The translations under genes were made by a program, and so were the position numbers. The notes beneath the pieces were generated by a model. That model was not told the DNA's origin. It was given only the letters and a program-made list of their open reading frames with translations, and searched no databases. Source: Roridomyces roridus (lineage: Eukaryota; Basidiomycota; Agaricomycetes; Agaricales; Mycenaceae). From it: a DNA stretch of 64,000 bases. Shown one piece after another: positions 22,822 through 34,369 of the stretch (positions are counted from its first letter, which is position 1; each line of letters opens with the position of its first letter). The DNA lies in contig JARKIF010000039.1 of assembly GCA_029378245.1 (NCBI GenBank), forward strand, positions 124,001-188,000, written 5' to 3'.

Positions 22822-23903
22822 TCAATTCCTGCCCAGAATCTGCAGCATTCCAATACCATCTCCTGCGTCAATCTCGCTAATCTTCGGGCGGAGACCCGAA
22901 TCCGCCTCCAGAATTTGCAGAATTCGCTGTACATCGCCGTCAACGATGCGCAGCCTCTCGACCGACTCGAATGCTCTGAGAGCCTGCGCATCCAAGACCA
23001 ATGATTCGAAATCGAGGCAACGCAGGGATGGCCATGGGTGGCGTCTGCCAACCAACGGACAAATTCGTCGTTTAGATGTCCGTGAATATGGTGAATCGTG
23101 AGGTGCTCGAGGGCGGGCATGCAGAGCACGGATAGGAAACGTGCGAGGACACCGGCAGGGTTGTCCACCGAGCGGAGGTGTGATAGAGTCAGAGAGGTGA
23201 TTTTTATTTTTGTGTTTTCAGGGAGCCAATCGCGATGGAACAGTGGAAGTGGAGAACAAACGATGCTAAGCTTCTGAATTTCCCGAAAGTAATACGGGGG
23301 TACGCCGGGGTCGTCTAGAGGGTCATATCGCGCGACTACGAAGTAGGCGCTTTCCTTGACATAGAGCTCTGACTTGCCCAATGGAAAACCTGACTTTCCA
23401 GGAAGGGATTCGGTCTTTGACCAGCATCCCCCCCTCTGCTGTTGCAATACGCGAGTGGTTTTGTTGCTCGATATGGAGACGGCAGAGGCGAGGCCAATCA
23501 TGATTTGCGTCAAATACCACGGAAGAGAGCAGGTCGAGGATACGCATTGGTGCGACCACACTCAGACTGCTGATGTGTTCGCGATGAGGGAGAAGGCTGT
23601 TCAGCAGCGACCACTGGCGAATGACGGTAGACGTCGGGAACGTTTGCCTGTGGTCCATTGCCACTGAGATAGGCCCGCCTTGGCTTCGGGGCACAAGTGC
23701 GGCGAGCTTTGTTAAGGGAGACCCTGAGGAGAGCCGGATATTTCTCCAGAATTCAGGATAATCGAGAGCAACGACCCTCCAAGCGCGACATACTTGTGAT
23801 ATCGCGATGGCCATCGTGGTTCCGCCTGACTCGAATGCTCCACTTTGAATGGATTGTTTGAAAATTTGAGAAGAATCTCGGTGGGGAGTTCTGGGGCAGG
23901 CAT
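22822..23903 (-). pseudogene. broken F-box-like gene (inverted copy)
   Basis: Starts with an ATG and PAPELPTEILLK, then loses frame: compared with the copy at 26389 it has one A fewer in the AAAATT run (CTCAAATTTTC against CTCAAAATTTTC). The frame resumes as AIAISQVCRAWRVVALDYPEFW. A further loss of about 60-80 bases removes the segment that follows KDRIPSWK, and another frame change falls near WLADATHGHP before PWPSLRCLDFESLVLDAQAL. It ends GIGMLQILGRN. At least three lesions, so it is a pseudogene of the family whose intact member is at 12912-14054. Confidence 0.85.
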
Positions 23904-24059
23904 GTTGAACCGAGAACGCGATGGAGGGATGAGAAAGTTGTTGGTGAACCTCGGGCCGAGTTCAGTACGGGCCGACGTCGGCACGAGGATGATCCAGCGG
24001 CGGGCAGTCGGAGTACAGGATTGTCTACATATTAAGTACATCTAGGCTTCTATCCTCAT

Positions 24060-26156
24060 CTAAGTCCGTTTCCTCAAACTGTCCCCTACATCCACGTCCT
24101 GCTCCCCATGCTGCCCCGAAAGCGTCTCACCAGTCCGCAATCGAAGATTATCCGCATCCACAAACCGCTGCGGCCTCTCCATCTGTATCGCCTCCTTGTT
24201 ACGGAACACAAACACCATCTTGCTGTTCTCCCGATAGAGACGGTCGATATCCTCCAGATGCCTGAGGAAAGTAAGGTCAGCAAGTACAAAGGGAGGAGAA
24301 AAAGTGGGATGTACCGATTGGCCGTCTCGGGATAGAAAAGCCACACGACCTGCATTGAGTGAGCAAGGATAGATGAAAAGATACGAAGAGAAAACGCACA
24401 GGGACAAACAACGCATTGAAAAACATCCATATGAGGTAGAATCGCCAGCCCATAGACGCGATTCCAGAGGGTGTAATCTCGACGATTAGGTAGTTGGCAA
24501 GCCAATTGCTCGCGGTAGCCAACGCCGCGCCTTTCGTACGCATCGCGAGACTGTTAATCTCCACAGGATATAGCCACGGCACGCCCTGCCAACAAATCCC
24601 AAAGAACAGATAGTAGGCGAAGAAGAAGAAGGTCGCGCCACGGCCATAGGTGGCACCGTCGACTGGGTCGTCTGCTCGTGCGAGGCAAGCCGAGATGAAC
24701 ATGTAACACATGCACTGGCCTGCAGCACCCCACATCATGAGCTTCCTTCGCCCCGCGCGCTCGATGAGGGCGATGCCTGCAAATGAGAAGAGCAGGTAGG
24801 AAACCGAGTTGCAGGCGGCAAGGAAGCGCGACATGTTGTTGGAGAGACCGACCGAGTTTTGGAGCACCAGCGGGAGGCTGTATTAGGTGAGCACAAAGAA
24901 CGATATAAAGGAAGGAGTCTTACTAGTAGCTAGTAACATTAATCCCGACAAGTTGCTGCATCAGCTGGGCGCCTGTAAGCTATGAGGGGCCAGTTCAGGA
25001 CATCCATGGAAGAGCACGAACCAGCGCCAAGCAGCAGTCTTTGGATCATTCCTGTCTCGCCTGTGCGCAAGTGGATGATATCACCCCAGCCCGGAGCCAT
25101 ATCCTTCTCCAACCTGACGGCGTCCAGTATCTCTATCTTCTGATGCTCGATATATTCATCTGCCGCGGTGGCGCCATCTCCGTGCAGAGCAACAAGTACG
25201 TCGACACCCTCTGTTTCGCGACCCTGCATAAGAAGCCAACGCGGCGACTCGGGCAGCCACGGGATGGTTCCAAGCAGGATGACGGAGAAGACGAGCTGGA
25301 AGGCGATAGGGACGCGCCACGACGAGCTGCCCGAGACGTAGCTGAAGCCGTATGTCATCCAGTTGCTCAGCGAGAAGCCCGCGATGTTCATACTAGCAGA
25401 AATCAGACACCCGAAAGATCAGTCAAAGCAGTACGCACACCATCTCAAATACGACCAGCTTTCCGCGCCAGGACGGTTTGCACGTTTCGCTCTGCCACAC
25501 GGGTGCGGTAGCTGTGTTGATGCTGCGGGAATGTGTCGGAAGATGCTCATTTAGAGAGCAGTAGACGGACTGACCCGTTTCCGAGACCTAGACGGAAGAG
25601 TAAGATTGGGAGAGATACGAGAAGAGAAACCTACCGGTAATTATACGGGAAATAATCATCTGAGAGACAGTATACGAGCATGCCTGCATGAGAGCGCCCA
25701 AGCTCATAATGACGACGCCGATTAGGAATGTCTTTTTGCGACCGAAACGATCTCCTGGGATGCCCATTTAGTTGCCGGAATCTCTTGCGTTGCGGAAGAC
25801 TCACCGATAGCCATTGCAGCAAGAGCACCAAAGAGACTGGTGGCGACACTTTGGTGGATATTTCCCCTGCAAGCAAAGGGACGCACCACCCGATATCGTA
25901 CAACGCGACAATAGCGCCTTGTAGGCCGGGACTCGGGTTTCCCATCCTCTCGAGAAAGTCTGGCGTTATGATTATTCCACCAAAAACGCCCTGGTCGTAT
26001 CCTGAATCGCACTCGGTCAGAGATTGGCCAGTATCGTGTGCTGGGTCGCATACCGAAGAGAACCATCGCCGCGGTGCAAGCCACAGTGACCCATCCGGCG
26101 AGTCGAGTGCCTGTAAGACCGAGGTAGGGCTGCTTGCCTACGTTGCCGGTGGGCAT
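24060..26156 (-). CDS. MFS sugar porter
   Basis: Eleven exons, 533 residues, the normal length for fungal sugar transporters. Introns: 26002-26053, 25837-25886, 25755-25804, 25588-25634, 25523-25574, 25393-25438, 24973-25021, 24878-24923, 24350-24399, 24262-24314; one exon is 13 bases (25575-25587). Family signatures in order: GYDQGVFGG, GDRFGRKKT, PESPRWLL, AQLMQQLVGINVTSYY, ERAGRRKL, PWLYPVEI and FYPETANRHLEDID. Twelve membrane spans are expected. It probably imports a mono- or disaccharide by proton symport at the plasma membrane; the sugar is not readable from sequence. Start at ATG 26156; further upstream the frame has no ATG. Two broken F-box copies flank it in inverted orientation. Confidence 0.9.
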
Positions 26157-26388
26157 GCTGTTAACAGTGAGCAACGGGTTGCTTGAGGTGGGATGACGCG
26201 TCACCGTGCTCCTTCTTCATCGTCGACGCGCGTGTAGGCGTACGTGGTCATTATGTAGGAACGCGTCGTCCAGCACCGTGGTGTGCGCGGAGATGGCTGT
26301 ATCGGTCGGTGTCGGGTTTGTCGGCCCAAGACTTGTTGACAAGTGTTGACAAACTGTTGAAATCAAATCTGAACTTCAACTCCGCAGA

Positions 26389-27633
26389 ATGCTTACCCCA
26401 GACCTCCCCACCGAGATTCTCCTCAAAATTTTCAAACAGGCCATCGAAAGTGGAGCATTCGAGCCAGGCGGAACCACGATGGCCATGGTGATATCGCAAG
26501 TCTGTAAAGCTTGGAGGGCCGTTGCCCTCGATTATTCGGAATTCTGGAGAGATATCCGGCTCTCCTCAGGATCTCCCTTAACCAAGCTTACCGAACTTGC
26601 AACCCGCAGCCAAGGCGGGCCCATCTCAGTGGCAATGGACCACAGGCAGACAACTTCCAATCATTACACCATTCATGAGTGGTCGTTGGTCGATGGCCTA
26701 CACCCTCATGTCGAACGTCTTCACAGCGTCAGTGTGATCGCACCAATGCAGACCCTCCATTCACTCTCTTATGCGGTATTCGGCACAAGACATGATTGGG
26801 CTCTCCTCCGCCGTTTCCATGTCGAACAGGAAATTCCTAGGGTGACAGCATAGGCGGCCCGGGAGAGTCCTGTCAAAGATCGAATTCCTTTCTGGAACAT
26901 GATGGGGCATCCCAGCAGCGGGGGGGCACTCTTTCCCAATCTCGACGGTCTCTCCATCGTGGGGATAACCCCTTGGCTGCGAGTGAGCGGTGCGTTCGAT
27001 CGTCTGAAAGAACTCCATGTCAAGGAAAGCGCCTACTTCGTTGAACGGCCTCAGCCTCGAGACCCCAGCGAATCACACTCGTTACACTTTCGGGAAAATC
27101 AAAAGATCCGCATTGTTTCCTCTCCACTTCCACTCTTCGAACTCGATCGCCCCCAGAGCACGAAAATCGCCTCTCTGACCCTTTCGCACCTCCGGCCCGT
27201 GGACAACGCTCCCGGTGTCCTTTTACACTTTCTAAACATCCTCCGTATGCCCGCCCTCGAGCACCTCACCATTCACCATCTGCACGGACATCTCCACGAC
27301 GAATTTGTACGTTGGGTAGCAGACGCCAACGACCCATGGCCATCCCTGCGTTCCGTCAATTTCGAATCATTGGTCCTAGATGCGCAGGCTCTCAGGGCAT
27401 TCGAGTCGGTCGAGAGGCTCCACATCGTCGACGGTGATGTGCAGCGCCTTCTGCAGATTCTGGCGGCGGATTCGGGTCTCTGCCCGAAGATTAGCGAGAT
27501 TGACACGGGAGATGAAATTGGAATGTTGCAGATTCCGGGTAGGAATTCAGTTGCTGAGGTGAGGAATATTTTAAGAATCCAGAGTGCAATCGGGACGATG
27601 ACTCTAGGCAGGAAAGTATCACGAACACGATGA
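26389..27633 (+). pseudogene. F-box-like gene with one in-frame stop
   Basis: A single frame runs from the ATG at 26389 (TPDLPTEILLKIFKQAIE, then ISQVCKAWRAVALDYSEFW) to 27633, interrupted only by TAG at 26851-26853. The frame continues after it as ESPVKDRIPFWN, which matches VKDRIPSWK of the copy at 22822-23903, so the stop is a point mutation within the same reading frame. A proper intron around the stop is not available. A functional truncated 154-residue F-box protein cannot be excluded. Confidence 0.75.
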
Positions 27634-28040
27634 ATCTATTCGCCATTTCTTGAAGCTAAAGATCTGATTACCGCGTCTTTGTACATTAGCGGAAAATCTA
27701 GGAGAGCTAAACACTGCATGTACCTATACAGAGAAGAAGTTTTCCCAACCAGAATCCCGTCCGAGTCCCAGCAGCGGACAACTCCCTCAACGCAGTAACG
27801 ACGTTCTGCAATACGATGGTGAGATACTGGTGCATCGAAGTTTCCAGGAGGCAGCGTATCATATTGACCAGTTCAATTCTTCGGGGTCATCTCGTCTGTA
27901 AATCGAAGCGCGGTGGTAGAGTGGCTATGATAAAAGGAAACGCACCGCCACATTGGTTGTATTTTTTCCCCTTTGCCACAAGAATGCGTAACGAGAAACG
28001 CAACATTCCTTCCACCAACGAGCCCTCTCTCTACCACACG
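27634..28040. other. intergenic
   Basis: No gene seen. An in-frame extension of the bZIP ORF back to 27816 lacks family features and is more likely 5' leader. Confidence 0.4.
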
Positions 28041-28706
28041 ATGCTAGCAGATCCAATGGCCCAACCCCGCGGCGATTTCTCCCCAGCTGCCGATGAGGTA
28101 CCTGGACAGAATCCGCCCAGCCCGCAACCAGAGCAGACCTCCGAGTCGCTCCCGCATCAGCCGAGCGCGACCGCTGCGCCTAGTCGGCGCGCCCTTAATC
28201 CATCCAAGAAAGCGCAGCAGAATAGAATCGCCGTGAAGGCATTCCGTAAACGCCGCGACGATCATATGAAGGCACTCGAATTGCGGTCGGCCCAATTAGA
28301 CGTGGCGTTAGCCTCCGCTGAGGAAGCGATGAGAGGGTATGAAGAATGTCGTGCTCTTGCCGATAAGCTGCGCGTCGAAAATGCCAAGTTGCGCGCGGTG
28401 CTGGGCCAGAGAGCTCGATTGTTGCAGCGTGGTGCATATGCATCCAACTACGGCGGAGGAAGCCTAGCGAACGCTCTTGGATGAGTTGGAGGGTACAAAT
28501 GGATCTGAAGACGTCGAGAATGGGGCGGCAGAAAAGCCCAAAGAGCAGTGAGCATTATCGTACAACAGTTCCTTCATCTTTGTGTATAATCGACGAATTT
28601 TGCTAGGGTCGGAGTCGCACGGTTAACGGCAAGGGTAGACGGCAAGGGCAAGTTGGAGCCACCCTTTGTCAGCATCTCGGATCTTCCACGGCCCGGTTCT
28701 GCTTAG
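28041..28706 (+). CDS. bZIP transcription factor, AP-1-like
   Basis: Three exons, 178 residues, introns 28398-28467 and 28548-28606. The N-terminal 50 residues are Pro/Gln/Ser rich. The basic region is KKAQQNRIAVKAFRKRRDDH, of the fungal Yap/AP-1 type (N-x-x-A-x-x-x-F-R). A leucine-zipper-like helix follows with heptad-spaced Leu, Ala and Val up to VENAKLRA. The last exon encodes an EPPFVSISDLP tail. It should dimerise and bind DNA in the nucleus. The first intron is the least certain; without it the frame ends at 28484. The stop lies 36 bases before the end of the convergent RING gene. Confidence 0.8.
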
Positions 28707-28741
28707 AAAACTGGTCTTCAAAAAAGTACAATGTTACATCG

Positions 28742-29659
28742 TTATAAACTGAACATGGCTCTAATCTTCAACCCAACCACGCCCCCACCTCTGCCATCCC
28801 ACCCCGGAATCGGTGCACGGCACACTGGACATCTAACCCATCATGAGTTTTCGGGTACTTTCAACTCTCAAAAGAATGAATGAATGAAAACACACCTCGC
28901 AACAGACGCCTCTGGCATCATCGCCCCCCTCTGAGTCATAGTCTTGACCGCCGTAAAAAGACACGAGCCACAGCAAATGTGACCACACGGCGTCAGCGTC
29001 GCGTTCGTTGGCGGGAAGAAGCAGATGGGGCATGAGTAGGACGAGAGTGGCTCGGGCTCTTCACGTGGAGGCGCCGAGGCGAGTCTCTTGCTGGAACCAC
29101 TGCCAGAACCAGACGCGACTGGGGGAGTGTCACCATCTCGCACACTACTGCCTGCTAAAGGCGGAGACGGTGAATCGCGCAAACGAGACGGTCCAGCCCC
29201 AGATCCTGTTGTTGCTGCTTCAAGTTCTTCTTCATCCTCCACCAGCCGTCGCGCACGATTGGCCTCTTCAATTTCAGAAGGAAGTAGAATCGTCTCGACG
29301 AAAGAGTCATCATCTACGAGCTGGTCTTCTTCTTCTCCTTCTTCCCGCAGCTGTTCTTCCTCCCCCTCTGAAGAAACCTCCCTCTTCGCCGCCTTCCTAG
29401 CTCTCTTCCTCGGTAAATTCCGAGTCTGCGACCGAGCCCGCTTTGTTCGGGAAGAAGATGAAGCCGAGGAGGAGGATGATGCAGTCGGTTTGGGCGGCAT
29501 TAGCAGAACGGGTGGTCGTGCTGGACGACTGCCAGCGGTCCTAGCCTCTGAGCGCGGACGAAGGTTCCTGCTCGTCAACGGAGTGGGAAAAGAGTCATCG
29601 AGATTTAGCGTGGCACTGGCAGCAGCGGCACCTCTGCGGCTTATGCTTTTTCGGTGCAT
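28742..29659 (-). CDS. RING finger protein (C3HC4), probable E3 ubiquitin ligase
   Basis: Two exons, intron 28833-28895, 284 residues. The first 190 residues are disordered with basic, nuclear-type clusters (TKRARSQTRNLPRKRARKAAK) and acidic runs. The RING is at the C-terminus: CPICFFPPTNATLTPCGHIC, CGSC, then CPVCRAPIPGW, with the last Cys pair encoded after the intron. A charged nuclear N-terminus with a C-terminal RING is also the layout of SUMO-targeted ligases such as Slx8/RNF4, but I see no clear SUMO-interaction motif. Start at ATG 29659; the frame upstream has no ATG. Confidence 0.85.
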
Positions 29660-29917
29660 CGCCGTCACAAACACGAACAAAGTCAGCCAAAAGATGATCG
29701 ATGATCTCTAAAGTTCTCTTCTTCACGTTAAGCACATAATATGTACAGGGCATGGGCATGGGCAAAAGAAAAATAGAGGGTTCGTATGCTAGAGGAGAGA
29801 TAGGAGAGAGAGAGAGGGGTAACCCATAACAAAGCTGAAAGATCAGTACGAAAGCCGAAGTGTATGTAACGTAACGAACGAGAGGGTGAGGAAAAACGAA
29901 GAACGAAAAATAAAGGG

Positions 29918-32900
29918 TCATAACTTGAGCTCAGTGAGAACGCGTCTGGCCAGCATCTGGTATTGCCAACCGTCCCCAGCCACTCGTCGGAACTGAATAC
30001 CATGCAATGGTAACCACGGTACCTAAAAAACGTAAGATCTCTGTAAGAAACGAGGGGAGGAAACGCACCTTGACAATATTAATGTCAAACCGCACGCTCA
30101 ACGTGTTGTTCCCCATGCTCTCAAACACCTCCCGGTCAACCTCCCCAGTCGGCATCGGCGTAGGACTCGGACTCAACGGAACAGGCGACGCAGCAAAATC
30201 CCGTGGTATAGGCGGCAGCATCTTGCTCTTGATCGACGCAGGTGACGCAGTCCTTGACGGTGGCGTCACATCTACATCCAACGACCCCGCATGCTCTGCT
30301 GCTGTCGCGCCATTAGTAGGTGCAGCAGTAGCACGTTTCGGCTCGGGCGCAACGATAGGTTGTTGGGTCGACGTCGAGACGTTAAAGAACGACGAAGACC
30401 CACTGCTGGGCGTCGCAGTAAGCGTAGTCGCAGCAGACGGCCGTGATGGCGCCTCCTTGTCGATCGACACCTCGCGCTCCCGGCTCTTTTCCCGACGAAT
30501 GCCAAAGGACAGTTTCGACACCTTTTTGACCAGACTCGGACGAGGTGTACCTGGCGCAGGCGGGTCACCCGAGCTGGACGACATTTGCTGATGATGGCCA
30601 CCACCATGCCGTCTCGGAGTCGTTGGCGGCGCGTCAACAGAATTCAAGTCGATTGACGGAAGGTGGATGCATTCAAACCCGCCTTTATTCTCCCGATACT
30701 GGACCTGCATCCGATCCAGCACGCGACGAATATCCGCCTTGATTGTCGGTGGCGGTTTAGACGAGGTCGTAGCAACGCTACAAGCAAATCAGCAAACTTT
30801 AACGTAACAGACAAGAAAACACACCTGAATAGCCCCTTCAAAAACACAGGCTTAAAATCCTTGTCGCTCGTATGCCGCTCATCCTCTGACCGGAAATCCT
30901 CGGCTTGGCTAACCGCACCCTCTATATCCGTTGTCGCCCCCTCCTCCTCACGCACCTCGCCCTCGGGGTCCTCGTCCATCTTGGAAAACAACCGCTCCAC
31001 CTTTGGTCGCATAGTCCCCGAATTGCCCGTCGACGGCCTCCGATGCCGACCAATCGTCCCGCCCTGAAGACCCAGCATGGCTGCACCCGTACTACTCCGC
31101 CGCTCATGCCGAGCCGTCCGTCCTGCCGAATCGAGAACAGTCGCCGCCCGTCGATGGACAGAACCAAAGGGCTGACTCTGGCTGTGAGCGACGCCTTTAG
31201 CGGGTGCTGGGGCCGCGATGGTGGCATTCGGAAGCTGTTCAGGAGCTACAGCTGCCTTCTCATCGCGCGGACCCTCATCTCGTGAACCACGAGGGGAGAG
31301 TGTCAACCCGCCCAGGATAGTTGCGCGTTTGGTCGGTGTCCTCCGCCCATCTTCGCCATGGTGGTGACGACCAGAACCAACCAGCATGCTCCCAAATTTG
31401 CGAACCAGAGTCGCACCCCCGGAAAGTGAGATCGAGCCGTGTGGATCGTGGTCATGCCCATGCTCCTTCTCCTTCTCCCTCTCTCGTTCCTTCTCCTTCT
31501 CCTTTCTTTCTCGCTCCCTTTCCCTTTCCCGCTCCCTCTCCCTCTCAGCAAACCCACCCACCTCAGGCCCAGCCGTCCTCGGAACCTGGGGCACCTCCTC
31601 CTCCTCCACCCTCTCCCGTTCCCCACCAAACATCCCACCCCATCCACCCCTCAAAGTCGGCCGCTGACTCAAACTATGACTACGCCTATGCGTACTCGCC
31701 GGCGGTGCCCGTATTGGTGTCGCCGGCTGTTGCAACTGCGTCGACCCAGGACTCGGCGGTGGAATCGACACACCCAGACCTGCATCACGTGCTCGTGGCT
31801 GCGGGTGGAACGTCGTCGTCGTAGGCGAAGGGCTGGCCGGCACGACGCTCGCAGCACCGTTGACAACCTGCGTCCCGTTGACCTGCCCATTTGCAGCGGC
31901 GGCGGCCGCTGCATCAGGGTCATACGACATACCTGAGTAATGGCTCGTCGCAGGAACCGGTAGACGCGGTAACGGCATATTATAATCCGCCTTCCTCGCC
32001 TTGTCCTTGTCCTTCTCCGTCTTGGTTCCATTCTCCTGTGTCGCAGAGGACTCGGCTGTCGTCTGAGCAGGCGCTTTCGGAGAAGTACCCTCGACACTAA
32101 CTTGGCTGCTCGCAAACACACCGGTCCCATACACCTTCTCCCTCTCCATCTTCTCCCGCGCCAAAAAGTACATGCTTATGAGGGGGTGGAATCCCCGCGT
32201 CGGATCTCGGTCTTCCGGCGCAACCCCGACATTGAGTGCGCTTTGCGAAGTGTTGAGGGAGGGTGCGCTCGGTGTTGTTGGCGGAGGGGATGGACTTGCA
32301 GGGAACAATTTACGGCGGTAAAAGTCGAATCCACTAAACCGCCGCTTCTTGTTGTCGCGTGAGGATGAAGGCGTGCCGCCTGCAGAGGAGACGGAAAGGG
32401 AAGAGGATGATGCAGGGCCGTTGATGGGAGGCTCCCAGGCGCCCGGCGTGTCTGAAAGGGGTTGCATGGAGGAGGAGGAGAGGGGCCCGCCTCGTCGGCG
32501 TTCAAAGGCGCGGACGGAACGGTTATACGAGTCGGATTCGAGAATGGAGAGCAGTTTGGCGCTGATTTCTGCTTCGTCGGCGCCAAATTCAAAGCCCGAC
32601 ATGCCGCGGATGACTTGGGCGTCGATATCTTGGGGCCGGAGGGGCTCGCGGCGGACGAGGTGAGGAGAGGGAGGGGTCGAGTAGCCACGGAGCATCCATG
32701 GGTGAGAAAAGACTTCAGAGAGAGGCGCACGGAGGCCGGGTGTCGTTACAAGCATGCGGGAGAGAAGGTGTTTGCATTCTGTAGATTTTGTGAGTGGCTG
32801 AAAAAGATGCATTGCAAGTAGACGCACCGGCACTCAACCAAGCAGGGTATTCCACCAAGCCGCGTTTAATCTTGGCATGTAGGGCGGGCATGCTTTGGTC

Positions 32901-33679
32901 ATCGAATGGCACCCTGCCGCAGACGAGCACATAAAGCACGACGCCAAACGACCAGACATCCACCTCTGGGCCGGTGTAGACCTTGGCATTGAGAAGTTCC
33001 GGCGCGGCAAAGTACAAACTGCCGCAAAACGTGGCAAGATGCGCGACGGGGTCATACAGGTTGGAGAGACCAAAGTCGATTATTTTGATGTTCCCCGTCT
33101 GTGAGATGAGGATATTCTCGATTTTGAGGTCGCGGTGGACAACGTTGTTCTGGTGGCAGTAGTCGAGGGCGGAGGCGATTTGGCGGGCGAACTTGCGAGC
33201 GACGCGTTCGCGCAGTCTGCCGTGGGAGATGATATAGTCGAGCATCTGGCCGCCGTTGACATATTCAAAGACCATGTAGTAGTGGTGCTGGTGGACTATC
33301 ATCTCGCGCATGCCACATATGTAGGGGTGGTGCAGCAGCATCGACAGGGCTGCTTCTCGCAGGGTCCGTGTCTCCTTGCTGGCGTCCTTTGGCGTCGTGC
33401 TCGTTGTCCGAGGCAGAATTTTGACCGCGAGCTGGAGGGAGTGGTCAGCAGAGTTGGTTGGGGCAGTATGTAGGCCACCTTCTCGCCGGTTATGTTGTGC
33501 GTCGCGAGCTTGACCTTGCCCATGGAGCCGGCGCCCAAAGTCTTGCTGAGGGTGTAGTCGCCCAAAATGCGGTTGGTACGCTTCGGGGCGGTGGAGGTGG
33601 GTCGTGCACGGGCGTCAGCCTCGGCATCCGTGGCCTTGGCTTGGGGCGGCATCGACGCTGGCCTCGGTCTCGAGCTCAT
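29918..33679 (-). CDS. KIN1/MARK-like protein kinase, copy 1
   Basis: Five exons, 1190 residues. Introns: 33432-33478, 32779-32827, 30778-30824, 30023-30068. The kinase domain is at about residues 40-310: GAGSMGKV glycine loop, AVKIL lysine, HRDLKIEN catalytic loop, [17 protein letters not shown] long disordered region follows, with Arg/Glu/Lys repeats coded around 31440-31560. The last ~130 residues resemble a KA1 membrane-binding domain: [17 protein letters not shown] and an ELKL end. This is the layout of yeast Kin1/Kin2 and MARK kinases, which act at the plasma membrane in polarity and exocytosis. An in-frame ATG at 33787 would add 36 residues. Its paralogue starts about 690 bases away on the other strand. 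Confidence 0.92.
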
Positions 33680-34369
33680 CGTGAGCGCCGAGAAGTGATC
33701 AGTTGTGACCTTGCTTGGCTCTCGATCAAAATACTTTCGTCTTGCTGCGAGCAGCTTGTGAAGGACAATACTGGGCGTCCACGACATACGGGCGTAATTC
33801 TAGAGATACAATATCGTCTGTGTACTGTACTAACTGCGCAGGCAAAAATACCTCGAACGGCAGCCCCACGGCTCGTCGCGAATAGCAACTACATACGGTG
33901 GAGGATTGTCAGCTTTAGAGATCCTCGGGGGTTGACGTGGAAACTGGCTTGCTTGAAGCAGTAATATTGCCCGGTCAAAGGGGCACAAGCCGAGAGGTTA
34001 TCCAGAAGCAAAATAAGAGTCGAGTGATAGACGCTCTGGGAAGAAAGAGCTCAGTAGATTCGAGGCCAAGAGGGAAGAGTAAGAGAAGGCGGCCATTAGT
34101 CACTATTCGCTCCTAGTCGTGTTGCGTCTTGTCCCCTCTCCTCTACAGCAAGTTCGATCGACGCGTCGCGTCTCAGGAGCAACTCTCTGCAACCCACCAG
34201 AGTGACCCGAAGATGGTGGCCAAGTGATAGAGCATTGTTTGCCGGTAAGATGATGGACACAGCCAGGGCACCCCACGGCATGTCTTTGCCATCCACTCCG
34301 TTGTCGGGAACAGGACCCAATTCAGTCTAATATTCCCGGATTACCCAAATACCCTCCTCCTCGCCGCCC
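33680..34369. other. bidirectional promoter of two kinase paralogues
   Basis: 690 bases between the start codons of head-to-head KIN1-like genes. No open frame with family features. Shared control of both genes is plausible but no site was identified. Confidence 0.5.

Noticed and set aside
29088..29711. 207-codon plus-strand frame
   Set aside because: Antisense to the acidic and basic tracts of the RING gene; the minus strand carries the RING Cys/His ligands.
31321..31936. plus-strand frames rich in Ser, Pro, Leu and Arg
   Set aside because: They are antisense shadows of the low-complexity middle region of kinase copy 1.
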